Source: Paracoccus solventivorans
Lineage (GTDB): Bacteria > Pseudomonadota > Alphaproteobacteria > Rhodobacterales > Rhodobacteraceae
Length of the DNA: 64,000 nt
Assembly (NCBI RefSeq): GCF_900142875.1
Contig: NZ_FRCK01000003.1
Coordinates: forward strand, 248,001 to 312,000
Reading direction: 5' to 3'
Shown: in pieces, positions 16,059 to 26,130 of the stretch
Layout: every line of letters starts with the position of its first letter
Position numbering within the stretch: position 1 is the first letter of the stretch
Position numbers and translations under genes: made by a program
Notes under the pieces: generated by a model
Database searches by the model: none
Told to the model about the DNA's origin: nothing
What the model saw: only the letters and a program-made list of their open reading frames with translations

Positions 16059-16809
16059 GAGCATCACCCCTGAAACCTGCCACCCGATGCAGGTTCCCTG
16101 TGCGGATTGCCCGATCCGTTACCGCGCGGTCTGTGCCACCTGCGAGGCGGGGGATCTCGACCGTCTCGACGCCACCAAATACTATCGCCGTTATCAGGCC
16201 GGCCAGACCGTGGCGCTGGCGGGCGAGCGGATGGAGTTCGTGGCCTCGGTCGTCACCGGCGTGGCCGGGCTGTCGCAGACGATGGAGGACGGGCGCACCC
16301 AGATGGTCGGGCTGCTGCTGCCGTCGGACTTCCTGGGCCGGCCGGGACGGGCGGTGTCGGCCTATGACGTGACCGCGCTGTCGGACCTGCTGCTGTGCTG
16401 TTTCCGCCGCAAGCCCTTCGAGGATCTGCTGCGCTCGAACCCGCGGATCTCGGGGCGGCTGCTGGACATGACGCTGGACGACCTGGACGCGGCGCGCGAA
16501 TGGCTGCTGCTGCTGGGCCGCAAGTCGGCGCGCGAAAAGATCGCCTCGTTCCTGGTGATCCTGGCGCGCCGCCACGCCGCCCTGATGCAGGCCGAGCCGG
16601 AAAACGGGATCGAGATCGAGCTGCCACTGACCCGCGAGGCGATGGCCGATTATCTTGGCCTGACGCTGGAAACCGTCAGCCGCCAGATCTCGGCGCTGAA
16701 GCGGGACGGGGTGATCCGGCTGGTCGGCAAGCGGCAGGTGGCGGTGCCCGATTTCAACCGGCTGGTCACCGAAAGCGGCGACGATTCCGACGGCGGCCTG
16801 CCGATCTGA
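16045..16809 (+). CDS. fnrL: FNR-type oxygen-sensing transcription regulator
   Basis: CRP/FNR activator with an oxygen-labile [4Fe-4S] cluster. Cysteines in CADCPIRYRAVC near the N-terminus and the Cys pair in LLLCCFRRKPF supply ligands. The C-terminal helix-turn-helix MADYLGLTLETVSRQISALK has the E-x2-SR recognition pattern that reads TTGAT half-sites, matching the boxes seen here. Start is uncertain: the TTG used gives 254 residues and a normal cysteine spacing, but it lies inside the FNR box and has no clear ribosome site; the next ATG (16087, MQVPCADC) also lacks one. It could equally be named fnrP, as in Paracoccus. Confidence 0.9.
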   Translation: MTQVKSITPETCHPMQVPCADCPIRYRAVCATCEAGDLDRLDATKYYRRYQAGQTVALAGERMEFVASVVTGVAGLSQTMEDGRTQMVGLLLPSDFLGRPGRAVSAYDVTALSDLLLCCFRRKPFEDLLRSNPRISGRLLDMTLDDLDAAREWLLLLGRKSAREKIASFLVILARRHAALMQAEPENGIEIELPLTREAMADYLGLTLETVSRQISALKRDGVIRLVGKRQVAVPDFNRLVTESGDDSDGGLPI

Positions 16810-17035
16810 CTCCTCCAGAAGGCTGCGATGGGGACGGGCCCGTGCTGCGGGGACGGCCGGATGCCGGGTCACCCCCTTTGCGCGATCGGCGCGTGACTGC
16901 GCTCAGCGCGCCATCAGCTCCGACGGCGGCCTGCCGATCTGAACCTCACCCTCGGGGGGCGTAATGGGGCGCGGCCCGTGATGCAGGAAGGGCCGGATGC
17001 CCGGCCGCTCCTTAAGCGCTCAGCGCGCCATCAGC
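16786..17035. repeat. Diverged tandem duplication containing both flanking gene ends
   Basis: Unit 1 (16786-16918) and unit 2 (16919-17035) both begin TCCGACGGCGGCCTGCCGAT and both end GCGCTCAGCGCGCCATCAGC, with diverged middles that still share GGCCGGATGCC. The first motif is the 3' end of fnrL with its stop, and the last is the 3' end of usp. The working fnrL end is in unit 1 and the working usp end in unit 2; the other copies are leftovers. Confidence 0.85.
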
Positions 17036-17859
17036 ACCGGCAGCGTAGCATGTTCCAGCATCCGCCTTGTCACGCCGCCCAGGATCGCCTCGCGCAGCCG
17101 CGACTTGCTGTAGGCGCCGATCACCATCATGTCGGCGCCGGTCTCGATCGCGCGGCGGTTCAGCACTTCGGTGACGGTGGGCAGGGTCTTGGCCAGCACC
17201 GCGATATTGGCGTTGACCCCGTGGCGGGTCAGCATCTGGCACAGCCGCCCGCCGGGGTCCGAGCCCTCGGGCGAATGGGGCGAGGGGTCCACCACCGCGA
17301 TTTCCACCGATTCGGCCATCTTGAGCAGCGGCATGGCGCGGCGGACGGCGTGCAGCGCCTCGTCGGACTGGTTCCAGCCGATCAGCACCCGCTTGCCCAC
17401 CGCGGTTCCCAGCTCTGCCCCGCGCGGCATGATCAGCGCCGGGGCGCCGCCCTCGAACAGCGCCGCCTCGACCACGGCTTCGGCGTCGGGGGCGGCGTCG
17501 GGGCCGTAGGGCTGGGTCTGCACCACCAGATCGACATAGCGCGCCCGCATCGCCACCAGCGACGACAGCCCGCCGATCTGGGCCACTGCGCTGTCCAGCG
17601 ACCAGCGGATATCCTCGTGCGAGAGCTGCTCGCGCATCTCGGCCTCGATCGCCTCGGCGGTGGCCATGGCGCGGTCGACGGCCTCCTGGAACACATAGGC
17701 CGAGGCGCCGGCGTAGTAATATCCGGTCTGGGTGCGGTCGACCCCCAGCGCGAACACCTCGAGATGCGCATCCTCGCGCCGGGCCAGCGCCATGGCGGAT
17801 TCGAGCTGCGCGATCTGGCCGGTCTGGGTGATGACGGTAAGGATGGTCTTGTAGCCCAT
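17020..17859 (-). CDS. Universal stress protein (UspA family, tandem domain)
   Basis: Protein of 279 residues with two Usp domains: an N-terminal one starting MGYKTILTVITQTGQIAQLE, and a C-terminal one with VLIGWNQSDEALHAVRRAMPLL ending in GADMMVIGAYSKSRLREAILGG and TLPVLMAR. The G-x2-G-x9-GS/T-type ATP site is only loosely matched. A Usp gene between fnrL and ccoN is typical of Rhodobacteraceae, and an FNR box lies upstream, so low-oxygen induction is likely. Role at the molecular level is unknown. Confidence 0.9.
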   Translation of the reverse strand: MGYKTILTVITQTGQIAQLESAMALARREDAHLEVFALGVDRTQTGYYYAGASAYVFQEAVDRAMATAEAIEAEMREQLSHEDIRWSLDSAVAQIGGLSSLVAMRARYVDLVVQTQPYGPDAAPDAEAVVEAALFEGGAPALIMPRGAELGTAVGKRVLIGWNQSDEALHAVRRAMPLLKMAESVEIAVVDPSPHSPEGSDPGGRLCQMLTRHGVNANIAVLAKTLPTVTEVLNRRAIETGADMMVIGAYSKSRLREAILGGVTRRMLEHATLPVLMAR

Positions 17860-17930
17860 TGCGCTGCTCCATATTGGCGGGACAACTTGCCCGCGGGGGC
17901 GACCTTAAGCCGCAGTTTGCCCCCCTTTGA

Positions 17931-17944
17931 TTGACCTAGATCAA
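17931..17944. promoter_or_regulatory. FNR box between usp and ccoN
   Basis: TTGACCTAGATCAA differs from the consensus TTGAT-N4-ATCAA at one base. It is 72 bp before usp and 105 bp before ccoN, so it can serve both divergent genes. Confidence 0.9.
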
Positions 17945-18048
17945 GGATTGGTCAAGTTTCCCTCCCTAGAGCACACGGGCACGACGGCCTGGCGGATCGT
18001 CAGCGGACGAGTCGGCCGGGCCGTTTCGACACGAAGGATACCGACACG

Positions 18049-19665
18049 ATGTGGGATAGCTTGAAGCTGATCGTGCTGGGCGCGATTGCGGTCTTTGCCG
18101 CGATCGCGGCCAATTACGCGCGCGATCTGGCATTTATGGTAAGCGCGCTGATTGTGATGCTGGCCGCAGGCACGGCGTTCCTGTGGACCATGCGGACCAT
18201 GGACGACCCGATCCGCCAGCGCGCGCTGGCGAATGCCGGATCGGAATACATGGACGGCGTGATCCGTGCGGGGGTGATCGCCACCGCCGGATGGGCGGTC
18301 GTGGGCTTCCTCGTCGGCGTCGTCATCGCCGCCCAGCAGGCCTGGCCGGTGCTGAACCTGTCCGAATGGACCGCCGGCTACACCAACTTCGGCCGGCTGC
18401 GCCCGCTGCACACCTCGGCGGTGATCTTCGCCTTTGGCGGCAACGCGCTGATCGCGACCTCGTTCTATGTGGTGCAGCGCACCTCGGCCACGCGGCTGTG
18501 GGGCGGCAATGCGGCGTGGTTCGTGTTCTGGGGCTACAACCTGTTCATCGTGCTGGCCGCCAGCGGCTATGTGCTGGGCGCCACCCATTCCAAGGAATAC
18601 GCCGAGCCGGAATGGTACGCCGACTGGCTGCTGACCGCGGTCTGGGTGACCTACCTGGCGGTGTTCGTCGGCACCATCATGAAGCGGCGCGAGCCCCATA
18701 TCTACGTCGCCAACTGGTTCTACCTGTCCTTCATCGTGACCATCGCGATGCTGCACGTGGTCAACAACCTTGCGATTCCGGTGTCCGTGTTCGGGTCCAA
18801 GTCGGTGCAGCTGTTCTCGGGCGTGCAGGACGCCATGACGCAGTGGTGGTACGGCCACAACGCCGTCGGCTTCTTCCTGACCGCGGGCTTCCTGGGGATG
18901 ATGTATTACTTCATCCCGAAACAGGCCGAGCGTCCGGTCTACAGCTACAAGCTGTCGATCATCCACTTCTGGGCGCTGATCTTCATGTATATCTGGGCCG
19001 GCCCCCACCACCTGCACTACACCGCGCTGCCGGCCTGGGCCGCGACGCTGGGGATGGTGTTCTCGATCATGCTGTGGATGCCCAGCTGGGGCGGCATGAT
19101 CAACGGGCTGATGACCCTCTCGGGCGCCTGGGACAAGCTGCGCACCGACCCGATCATCCGCATGATGGTCGTCGCCGTCGGCTTCTACGGCATGGCGACG
19201 TTCGAGGGGCCGATGATGTCGATCAAGGCCGTGAACTCGCTGTCGCACTATACCGACTGGACCATCGGCCACGTGCATTCCGGCGCGCTGGGCTGGAACG
19301 GCATGATCACCTTTGGCGCGCTCTACTACCTGGTGCCGCGTCTGTGGGGGCGTGAGCGTCTGTATTCGCTGTCGCTGGTCAGCTGGCACTTCTGGCTCGC
19401 CACCATCGGGCTGGTGCTCTACGCCTCGTCCATGTGGGTGTCGGGCATCATGGAGGGGCTGATGTGGCGCGAGGTCGACACCCAGGGCTTCCTGGTCAAC
19501 GCCTTCGCCGACACGGTGGTCGCCAAATACCCGATGCTGGTGGTGCGGACCCTGGGCGGGGTGTTCTACCTGACCGGCGGCATCATCATGTGCTGGAACC
19601 TCTGGGCCACGGTTGCCCGCCAGCCGCGCGTCGCGTCGGATCGCGTCGCCGTGCCGGCCGAATAA
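18049..19665 (+). CDS. ccoN: cbb3-type cytochrome c oxidase subunit I
   Basis: Catalytic subunit of the high-affinity cbb3 oxidase; it carries heme b and the heme b3-CuB site that reduces oxygen. 538 residues with about 12 to 14 membrane spans. Metal-site histidines occur in [37 protein letters not shown] and [12 protein letters not shown]. First gene of ccoNOQP, 15 bp before ccoO. FNR control from the upstream box is expected. Confidence 0.97.
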   Translation: MWDSLKLIVLGAIAVFAAIAANYARDLAFMVSALIVMLAAGTAFLWTMRTMDDPIRQRALANAGSEYMDGVIRAGVIATAGWAVVGFLVGVVIAAQQAWPVLNLSEWTAGYTNFGRLRPLHTSAVIFAFGGNALIATSFYVVQRTSATRLWGGNAAWFVFWGYNLFIVLAASGYVLGATHSKEYAEPEWYADWLLTAVWVTYLAVFVGTIMKRREPHIYVANWFYLSFIVTIAMLHVVNNLAIPVSVFGSKSVQLFSGVQDAMTQWWYGHNAVGFFLTAGFLGMMYYFIPKQAERPVYSYKLSIIHFWALIFMYIWAGPHHLHYTALPAWAATLGMVFSIMLWMPSWGGMINGLMTLSGAWDKLRTDPIIRMMVVAVGFYGMATFEGPMMSIKAVNSLSHYTDWTIGHVHSGALGWNGMITFGALYYLVPRLWGRERLYSLSLVSWHFWLATIGLVLYASSMWVSGIMEGLMWREVDTQGFLVNAFADTVVAKYPMLVVRTLGGVFYLTGGIIMCWNLWATVARQPRVASDRVAVPAE

Positions 19666-19680
19666 GAAAAGGCAAAGTTC

Positions 19681-20406
19681 ATGGCCCTTCTTGATCACCA
19701 CAAGATCATCGAAAAGAACGCCACCCTGCTGCTGGTGTTCTCGTTCCTGGTCGTCACCATCGGCGGCATCGTGCAGATCGCGCCGCTGTTCTACCTGGAA
19801 AACACCATCGAGAAGGTCGAGGGGATGCGTCCCTATACGCCGCTCGAACTGACCGGGCGGGACATCTATGTCCGCGAGGGCTGCTATACCTGCCACAGCC
19901 AAATGATCCGCCCGATGCGGGACGAGGTCGAGCGCTATGGCCATTACAGCCTTGCCGCGGAATCGATGTACGACCACCCGTTCCAGTGGGGCTCCAAGCG
20001 CACCGGGCCGGACCTGGCCCGGGTCGGCGGCCGCTATTCGGACGAATGGCACATCGACCACCTGGTCAATCCGCAGTCGGTGGTGCCGGAATCGATCATG
20101 CCCGGCTACGGCTTCCTGCTGAACCGCCCGATCGACGCCAAGTACATCGAGGACCGGCTGGTCGCCGACCGCCGCGTCGGCGTGCCCTACAGCGACGAGA
20201 TGCTAGCCGAGGCGCGCGCCGACTTCGTGGCGCAGGCCGATCCCGACGCGGACGGCTCGGACCTGGAAGAGCGGTATCCGGGGGCGCAGCAGCGCAACTT
20301 CGACCGCCAGCCGGGCGTGACCGAGATGGATGCGCTGATCGCCTATCTGCAGGTCCTGGGGACGATGGTCGATTTCTCGACCTTCCAGCCCGACCAGCAT
20401 CGCTGA
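19681..20406 (+). CDS. ccoO: cbb3-type cytochrome c oxidase subunit II
   Basis: Membrane-anchored monoheme cytochrome c of the cbb3 oxidase, 241 residues. One N-terminal membrane span ([22 protein letters not shown]) is followed by the heme c motif CYTCH near residue 67 ([14 protein letters not shown]), with a Met ligand available in the C-terminal half. It passes electrons from CcoP to CcoN. A purine-rich AAGGCAAAG lies before the ATG. Confidence 0.97.
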   Translation: MALLDHHKIIEKNATLLLVFSFLVVTIGGIVQIAPLFYLENTIEKVEGMRPYTPLELTGRDIYVREGCYTCHSQMIRPMRDEVERYGHYSLAAESMYDHPFQWGSKRTGPDLARVGGRYSDEWHIDHLVNPQSVVPESIMPGYGFLLNRPIDAKYIEDRLVADRRVGVPYSDEMLAEARADFVAQADPDADGSDLEERYPGAQQRNFDRQPGVTEMDALIAYLQVLGTMVDFSTFQPDQHR

Positions 20407-20419
20407 CGCGGGCAGGAGC

Positions 20420-20623
20420 ATGGACCGCTATACGTTCCTGCGCCAGCTCGCCGACAGCTGGGTGCTGCTGGTGCTGACACTGGTGTTCGTCGGGGTGATC
20501 CTGTTCGTCTGGCGCCCCGGCGCGCGCCGGCTGCAAAAGGACGCCGCCGAGAGCATCTTCCGCAACGAGACGAAACCCGCCCCTGAGGACAGGGAAGCGG
20601 AGGACCGCAAGGAGGTCGACTGA
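20420..20623 (+). CDS. ccoQ: cbb3-type cytochrome oxidase subunit CcoQ/FixQ
   Basis: Small membrane subunit of 67 residues with one span ([18 protein letters not shown]) followed by a charged tail rich in E, D and K. CcoQ stabilises the complex, and in Rhodobacter it has been linked to redox signalling. Its stop shares one base with the ccoP start (TGATG). Confidence 0.92.
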   Translation: MDRYTFLRQLADSWVLLVLTLVFVGVILFVWRPGARRLQKDAAESIFRNETKPAPEDREAEDRKEVD

Positions 20624-21735
20624 TGGCCGATCCGAAAGACGAAAACCCGACGCCGACCCCGCTGGACCGCCAGGTGGCCGAAAACCTGGGGGTCAGCGCC
20701 GACGATCCGCACACCAGCCCGGCGAACCCGGAAAACCGGATCTCGCTGGAGCGGCAGGCCGCCGACGCGGAAAACGCCGAGCAGATCCTGCGCAACGTCC
20801 CCGAGAATATCGTGGGGGTGAAGCCGCGCGCGGATCGCGAGCCGCGCCGCAAGGTCACCCGCCGGGTCGGCAAGAAGGTGGTCGAGGTCCAGTCCACCGG
20901 CCACAGCTGGGACGGGATCGAGGAATACGACAACCCGCTGCCGCGCTGGTGGCTGTGGACCTTCTACGTGACGATCGCCTGGGCGCTGGCCTATGCGCTG
21001 GCCTTCCCGGCGGTGCCGCTGCTGAAGGGCACCACCCAGGGCTTCCTGGGCACGACCCCGCGCGACGAGGTTGCGCGCGAGATCCAGCGTTTTGACGAGG
21101 CGAACGCCCCGATCGAGACCCGGCTGGCCGCAGTGGACCTGACCGAGATCCAGGGCGATCCCGATCTGCTCAACTATGCCAACAACGCCGGCGCCGCGGT
21201 GTTCCGCACCTATTGCGCGCAGTGCCACGGTTCGGGCGCGGGCGGCAACCCGGGCTATCCCAGCCTGCTGGACAACGACTGGCTGTGGGGCGGTTCGATC
21301 GAGGACATTCACCTGACGGTGATGCACGGCATCCGCAGCCCCGACGACGGCGACACCCGCTATTCGGAAATGCCGCGCTTCGGCGTGGACGGGCTGCTGG
21401 AGGACCAGCAGATCGACGAGGTGACGCAATTCGTGCTGTCGCTGTCGGGCCAGCCGCACGATCAGGCCGCGGCCGAGGCCGGCGCCGTGGTCTTTGAAGA
21501 GCAGTGCATCGCCTGCCACGCCGAGGACGGCACCGGCGACCGGATGCAGGGCGCGCCCGACCTGACCGATGCGGTCTGGCTGTACAACGTCAACGGGCAG
21601 GCCGACGAGGCCACGATCCGCCGGATCATCCACGACGGCCCCTTCGGCGTGATGCCGGCCTGGGCGGGCCGCCTGTCGGAAAGCCACATCCGCGCGGTCG
21701 CGACCTATGTGCACGGGCTGGGCGGCGGCGAGTGA
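20623..21735 (+). CDS. ccoP: cbb3-type cytochrome c oxidase subunit III, with long N-terminal extension
   Basis: Diheme cytochrome c subunit that accepts electrons from soluble or membrane cytochrome c. Heme motifs are CAQCH (near residue 197) and CIACH (near 294). The membrane span [20 protein letters not shown] follows [19 protein letters not shown]. At 370 residues it is about 70 longer than usual: residues 1 to about 88 are a charged, Pro- and Glu-rich stretch before the normal start. The upstream start is kept because it overlaps the ccoQ stop (TGATG). The function of the extension is unknown. Confidence 0.95.
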   Translation: MADPKDENPTPTPLDRQVAENLGVSADDPHTSPANPENRISLERQAADAENAEQILRNVPENIVGVKPRADREPRRKVTRRVGKKVVEVQSTGHSWDGIEEYDNPLPRWWLWTFYVTIAWALAYALAFPAVPLLKGTTQGFLGTTPRDEVAREIQRFDEANAPIETRLAAVDLTEIQGDPDLLNYANNAGAAVFRTYCAQCHGSGAGGNPGYPSLLDNDWLWGGSIEDIHLTVMHGIRSPDDGDTRYSEMPRFGVDGLLEDQQIDEVTQFVLSLSGQPHDQAAAEAGAVVFEEQCIACHAEDGTGDRMQGAPDLTDAVWLYNVNGQADEATIRRIIHDGPFGVMPAWAGRLSESHIRAVATYVHGLGGGE

Positions 21736-21957
21736 TCGCCGCCCCCGCCCGCCGGGCTGCACCCGCGCCGGCCCCGATTGCGTGACCGCGCAGCCGGGCC
21801 GGTCGCCGCAGCGGCTGGCCGGCGGACCACCGGACTTCCCGGGCGCGCCCCCCAGGGCCGCGCCCGGATCGCGTTCTGTCCGGCCTTGGCGGAGGCTGCG
21901 ACAAAACGCCCCTAAAAGCTTCCGGCCCTGTCCCATATATGACGGGCCATCGGTTGC

Positions 21958-21971
21958 TTGATGTAAGTCAA
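21958..21971. promoter_or_regulatory. FNR box upstream of ccoG
   Basis: TTGATGTAAGTCAA matches TTGAT-N4-ATCAA with one mismatch, centred about 57 bp before the ccoG ATG. It gives the assembly operon its own low-oxygen promoter. The rest of the 286-bp ccoP-ccoG gap shows no gene. Confidence 0.88.
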
Positions 21972-22021
21972 GCCCGCATTTGCAGGGTCCGCCACCGTGC
22001 CCTGCGGCAACGGAGCGACGG

Positions 22022-23482
22022 ATGTCCACAGTCGAGCAGGAACCCCCACGCCTCTATGCGGCGCGCGAACCCATCTTTCCGCGCCGGGTGAAGGGAAAGT
22101 TCCGAAGCCTCAAATGGGTGCTGATGGCGGTGACGCTGGGCATCTACTACATCACCCCCTGGATCCGCTGGGACCGCGGCCCCGGCCTGCCCGACCAGGC
22201 GGTGCTGGTGGACCTCGCCAACCGCCGCTTCTTCTTCTTCTGGATCGAGATCTGGCCGCACGAGTTCTATTTCGTCGCCGGGCTGCTGATCATGGCCGGG
22301 CTGGGGCTGTTCCTGTTCACCTCGGCGCTGGGGCGGGTCTGGTGCGGCTATGCCTGCCCGCAGACCGTCTGGACCGACCTGTACATCCTGGTCGAGCGCT
22401 GGATCGAGGGCGACCGCAACGCCCGCATCCGCCTGTACGAACAGCGCTGGGACGCGCGCAAGGCGCGGCTACGGGTCACCAAATGGGTGGTGTGGCTGCT
22501 GATCGGGCTGCTGACCGGCGGCGCCTGGGTGTTCTATTTCGCCGATGCCCCGACGCTGCTGGGCAATCTGGTCACCGGCAACGCCCATCCGATCGCCTAC
22601 TCCACCATCGCGATCATGACCGCGACCACCTTTTTCTTTGGCGGTTTCGCGCGCGAGCAGATCTGCATCTACGCCTGTCCCTGGCCGCGCATCCAGGGCG
22701 CGATGATGGACGAGGACACGCTGACCGTCGCCTATCGCGAATGGCGGGGCGAGCCGCGCGGCAAGATCGCCAAGGGCGAGGCCACGAAATCCGACAGCCC
22801 TACCGCGCTCAAGGGCGACTGCATCGACTGCCTGGCCTGCGTCCACGTCTGCCCGATGGGCATCGACATCCGCGACGGCCAGCAGCTGGAATGCATCACC
22901 TGCGCGCTGTGCATCGACGCCTGCGACGACGTGATGGCGCGCATCGGCAAACCGCGCGGGCTGATCGACTATATGGCGCTCAAGGATGAAAGCGCCGAAA
23001 AGACCGGGCAAGAGGGCGAGTCGCTGTGGCGCCATGTGCTGCGCCCGCGCACGCTGCTGTATTTCGGCCTGTGGTCGGCGATCGGCGTCGGGTTGATCGT
23101 GGCGCTTTTCCTGCGTTCGCCCTATGATCTGAACGTCACCCCGATCCGCAACCCGCTGTATGTCACCATGTCCGACGGCTCGATCCGCAACACCTACGAA
23201 CTGCGGCTGCGCAACAAGCAGGGCGAGGAAAAGACCTTTGCCGTGGGGGTCAGCGATGCCGCGGGCGCGGCGCTGGACGGGCTTGAGCTGACGCTGGAAG
23301 GCGGCGGCGACGCCGTGACCGTGGCGCAGGACGCCACCTACGAACAGCGCGTCTACCTGACCGCCGGGCCGGGCTCGGCGCTGGCGGACGGCGCGCAGGC
23401 CGGGCTGATCCTGTGGATCGAGGATGTGGTGTCCGGCCGCCGCGCCGCGGTGGAAACCGTGTTCCAGGGAAGGGGGCGATAG
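22022..23482 (+). CDS. ccoG: cbb3 oxidase assembly iron-sulfur protein CcoG (RdxA/FixG)
   Basis: Membrane-bound polyferredoxin of 486 residues that acts in copper handling (Cu(II) reduction) for cbb3 assembly. Membrane spans precede CGYACPQTVW and CIYACPWPRIQG. A double [4Fe-4S] ferredoxin region follows (CIDCLACVHVCP and CITCALCIDAC), with a C-terminal Ig-like periplasmic domain. The ATG giving MSTVEQEPP is chosen: GGAG lies 9 bases upstream, while the frame's upstream extension lacks a start with a ribosome site. Confidence 0.95.
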   Translation: MSTVEQEPPRLYAAREPIFPRRVKGKFRSLKWVLMAVTLGIYYITPWIRWDRGPGLPDQAVLVDLANRRFFFFWIEIWPHEFYFVAGLLIMAGLGLFLFTSALGRVWCGYACPQTVWTDLYILVERWIEGDRNARIRLYEQRWDARKARLRVTKWVVWLLIGLLTGGAWVFYFADAPTLLGNLVTGNAHPIAYSTIAIMTATTFFFGGFAREQICIYACPWPRIQGAMMDEDTLTVAYREWRGEPRGKIAKGEATKSDSPTALKGDCIDCLACVHVCPMGIDIRDGQQLECITCALCIDACDDVMARIGKPRGLIDYMALKDESAEKTGQEGESLWRHVLRPRTLLYFGLWSAIGVGLIVALFLRSPYDLNVTPIRNPLYVTMSDGSIRNTYELRLRNKQGEEKTFAVGVSDAAGAALDGLELTLEGGGDAVTVAQDATYEQRVYLTAGPGSALADGAQAGLILWIEDVVSGRRAAVETVFQGRGR

Positions 23483-23950
23483 ATGGCATGCGAACTGACC
23501 GGCCGGCATGTGCTGGCGATCACCCTGGGCGCCTTTGGCGTCATCATCGCGGTGAACCTGCTGATGGCCTTCAAGGCGGTCAGCACTTTCCCGGGGCTGG
23601 AAACCCCGAACAGCTACGTCGCCTCGCAGGTGTTCGACGCCGAGCGGGTGGCGCAGGAATCGCTGGGCTGGACCGTCACCCCCGACTATGACGGGACCGA
23701 GCTGACGCTGATGGTCCGCGATGCGCAGGGCAACCCGGCCCGGGTCCGCAACCTGACCGCCAGCATCGGCCGACCCACCCATGTGCGCGACGACCAGACC
23801 CCGCAGTTCAGCTATGAAAACGGGATGTTCCGCGCCCCGCTGACCCTGGCCCCGGGCAACTGGATCATCCACCTGACCGCCGAGGCCTGGGACGGCACCC
23901 CGTTCCGCCAGCGCATCGACCATTTCTCGGGCAGCCGGGTGAAGGGATGA
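23483..23950 (+). CDS. ccoH: cbb3 oxidase assembly protein CcoH (FixH/RdxB)
   Basis: Single-span membrane protein of 155 residues needed for a stable cbb3 complex. The N-terminal span is LAITLGAFGVIIAVNLLMAF, followed by the FixH periplasmic domain (NSYVASQVFDAERVAQESLGW, typical). It starts immediately after the ccoG stop and overlaps ccoI by 4 bp (ATGA). Confidence 0.93.
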   Translation: MACELTGRHVLAITLGAFGVIIAVNLLMAFKAVSTFPGLETPNSYVASQVFDAERVAQESLGWTVTPDYDGTELTLMVRDAQGNPARVRNLTASIGRPTHVRDDQTPQFSYENGMFRAPLTLAPGNWIIHLTAEAWDGTPFRQRIDHFSGSRVKG

Positions 23951-26130
23951 CCCACGCCACCCAGGATTTCGAAAGCCGCTTCAGCGCCTGCCCGGCCTGC
24001 GATGCAGCGCCGCTGGCCGGGCGGCTGGCGCAGACCGGGCCGGCGCGCGGCGACATCGTGCTGTCGCTGCCCACCGCCCATTGCGCCGCCTGCATCTCGG
24101 ATGTCGAGCGCGCGCTGCGGGCGGTGCCGGGGGTGCGCGACGCGCGGGTGAACCTGACCCTGCGCCGGGTCATCGTCGACGCCGAGGGGCTGGCCGCGCC
24201 CGACCTGATCCCGGTGCTCGACCGCATCGGCTACGAGGCGCATGAACTCGACCCAGGCGCGCTGTCGGCCACCGCCGCCGACCGCCACGGCCGCGATCTG
24301 CTGATGCGGATCGGGGTGTCCGGCTTTGCGATGATGAACATCATGATCCTGTCGGTGGCGGTGTGGTCGGGGGCCGACGCCAACACCCGCGACCTGTTCC
24401 ACTGGATTTCCGGCGCCATCGCGCTGCCCACCGTGGCCTTTGCCGGGCAGCCGTTCTTTTCCAGCGCCTGGCGGGCGCTGCGGGCACGGCGGCTGGGGAT
24501 GGACGTACCGATCTCGCTGGCGCTGATCCTGGCCAGCGCGATCTCGGTCTATGAGACCTTCCACGGCGGGCGCCACGCCTATTTCGACGCCGCCGCGATG
24601 CTGTGCTTCTTCCTGCTGATCGGGCGCTATCTGGACTATCGCACCCGCGCGGTGGCGCGTTCCGCCGCCGAAGAGCTGACCGCGCTCGAGGTGCCGCGCG
24701 CGATCCGCCTGACCGACGGGGCCGAGGAAACCGTGCCGGTGGCCGAACTGCGCCCGGACGACCTGATCCTGGTGCGGCCCGGCGGGCGCATCCCCGCGGA
24801 CGGGGTGGTGACGGCGGGCGCGTCTGAAATCGACCGCTCGCTGCTGACCGGGGAATCGGTGCCGGTCGCCGCGCATCCGGGGCAGCCGCTGTCCGCGGGA
24901 GAGGTGAACCTGACCGGCCCCTTGACTCTGCGGGTGACGGCGGCGGGGCAGGACAGCTCGCTTGCGCGGCTGACCGCGCTGGTCGCGGCGGCGGAATCGG
25001 CGCGCGGGCACTACACCTCGCTGGCCGACCGCGCCAGCCGCTTCTATGCGCCGGTGGTGCATACGGTGGCGCTGCTCAGCTTTCTGGGCTGGCTGTGGGC
25101 CACGCGCGACGCGCGGGTGGCGCTGAACGTCGCCGCGGCGGTGCTGATCATCACCTGCCCCTGCGCGCTGGGGCTGGCGGTGCCGGCGGTGATCACCGCG
25201 GCGTCGGGGCGGCTGTTCCGCGCCGGGCTGCTGATCAAGGACGGCACCGCGCTGGAACGTCTGGCCGAGGTCGACACGGTGGTGTTCGACAAGACCGGCA
25301 CGCTGACCATGGGCACCCCGCGGGTGAACAACCCCGACGCGCTGGCCGGTGAGGCGCGCGCGGTGGCGCTGTCCCTGGCCGCGGGATCGAGCCACCCGCT
25401 GTCGCGGGCGCTGGCCGAGGCGCTGGCAGACACCGCCCCCGCCGCGCTGGACGAGCTGCGCGAGGTGCCGGGCTACGGGGTCGAGGGCCGCTGGCAGGGG
25501 CAGCTGGTGCGGCTGGGTCGCGCCGACTGGATCGGGGCCGAGGGTGGCGCCCCGGGCGCCGCCAGCTGGCTGCGCATCGGCGAGCGGGTGCAGCGCATCG
25601 ACTTCACCGACAGCCTGCGCCCTGGGGCCGAGGCGGCCGTGGCAAGGCTGCAGGCGCTGGGGCTGCGGGTGCTGATCCTGTCGGGCGACGGCGCCGGCGC
25701 GGTCGCGGATACCGCCGCGCGGCTGGGGATTGCCGAATGGCGCGCCGATGTGCTGCCGCAGGACAAGGCGGCCGTGGTGGCCGCGCTGGGGGCCGAGGGG
25801 CGCCGGGTGCTGATGGTCGGCGACGGGCTGAACGACACCGCGGCGCTGAGCGCGGCCCATGCCTCGATTTCTCCGGCGACTGCGCTGGATGCGGCGCGGG
25901 TGGCCTCGGACATGGTGCTGGTCGGCTCGAACCTCGCGCCGGTGGCCGAGGCGGTCGGCGTCGCGCGCGCCTCGGTCCGCCGCATCCGCGAGAATTTCGG
26001 CATCTCGGTCAGCTACAACATCCTGGCGGTGCCGATCGCCATCGCCGGCTTCGCCACCCCCCTGATCGCGGCGCTGGCGATGTCGGCGAGTTCCATCTGC
26101 GTGACGCTGAACGCGCTGAGGCTGCGCTGA
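23947..26130 (+). CDS. ccoI: Copper-transporting P1B-type ATPase CcoI (FixI/CopA2 type)
   Basis: Slow copper exporter that supplies periplasmic copper for the CuB site of cbb3, 727 residues. The N-terminal HMA domain has CAAC (AHCAACISDVERAL, near residue 47), plus an extra CPAC at residues 17-20. Transmembrane metal motif CPC is in ITCPCALGL near 404, phosphorylation motif DKTGTLTMG near 447 and hinge GDGLND near 624. Translation is probably coupled on both sides (ATGA with ccoH, TGATG with ccoS). Confidence 0.96.
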   Translation: MTHATQDFESRFSACPACDAAPLAGRLAQTGPARGDIVLSLPTAHCAACISDVERALRAVPGVRDARVNLTLRRVIVDAEGLAAPDLIPVLDRIGYEAHELDPGALSATAADRHGRDLLMRIGVSGFAMMNIMILSVAVWSGADANTRDLFHWISGAIALPTVAFAGQPFFSSAWRALRARRLGMDVPISLALILASAISVYETFHGGRHAYFDAAAMLCFFLLIGRYLDYRTRAVARSAAEELTALEVPRAIRLTDGAEETVPVAELRPDDLILVRPGGRIPADGVVTAGASEIDRSLLTGESVPVAAHPGQPLSAGEVNLTGPLTLRVTAAGQDSSLARLTALVAAAESARGHYTSLADRASRFYAPVVHTVALLSFLGWLWATRDARVALNVAAAVLIITCPCALGLAVPAVITAASGRLFRAGLLIKDGTALERLAEVDTVVFDKTGTLTMGTPRVNNPDALAGEARAVALSLAAGSSHPLSRALAEALADTAPAALDELREVPGYGVEGRWQGQLVRLGRADWIGAEGGAPGAASWLRIGERVQRIDFTDSLRPGAEAAVARLQALGLRVLILSGDGAGAVADTAARLGIAEWRADVLPQDKAAVVAALGAEGRRVLMVGDGLNDTAALSAAHASISPATALDAARVASDMVLVGSNLAPVAEAVGVARASVRRIRENFGISVSYNILAVPIAIAGFATPLIAALAMSASSICVTLNALRLR

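Noticed and set aside
17941..20061. Open frame of about 700 codons antisense to ccoN
   Set aside because: Same antisense effect; CcoN and CcoO explain both the conservation and the FNR-controlled promoter.
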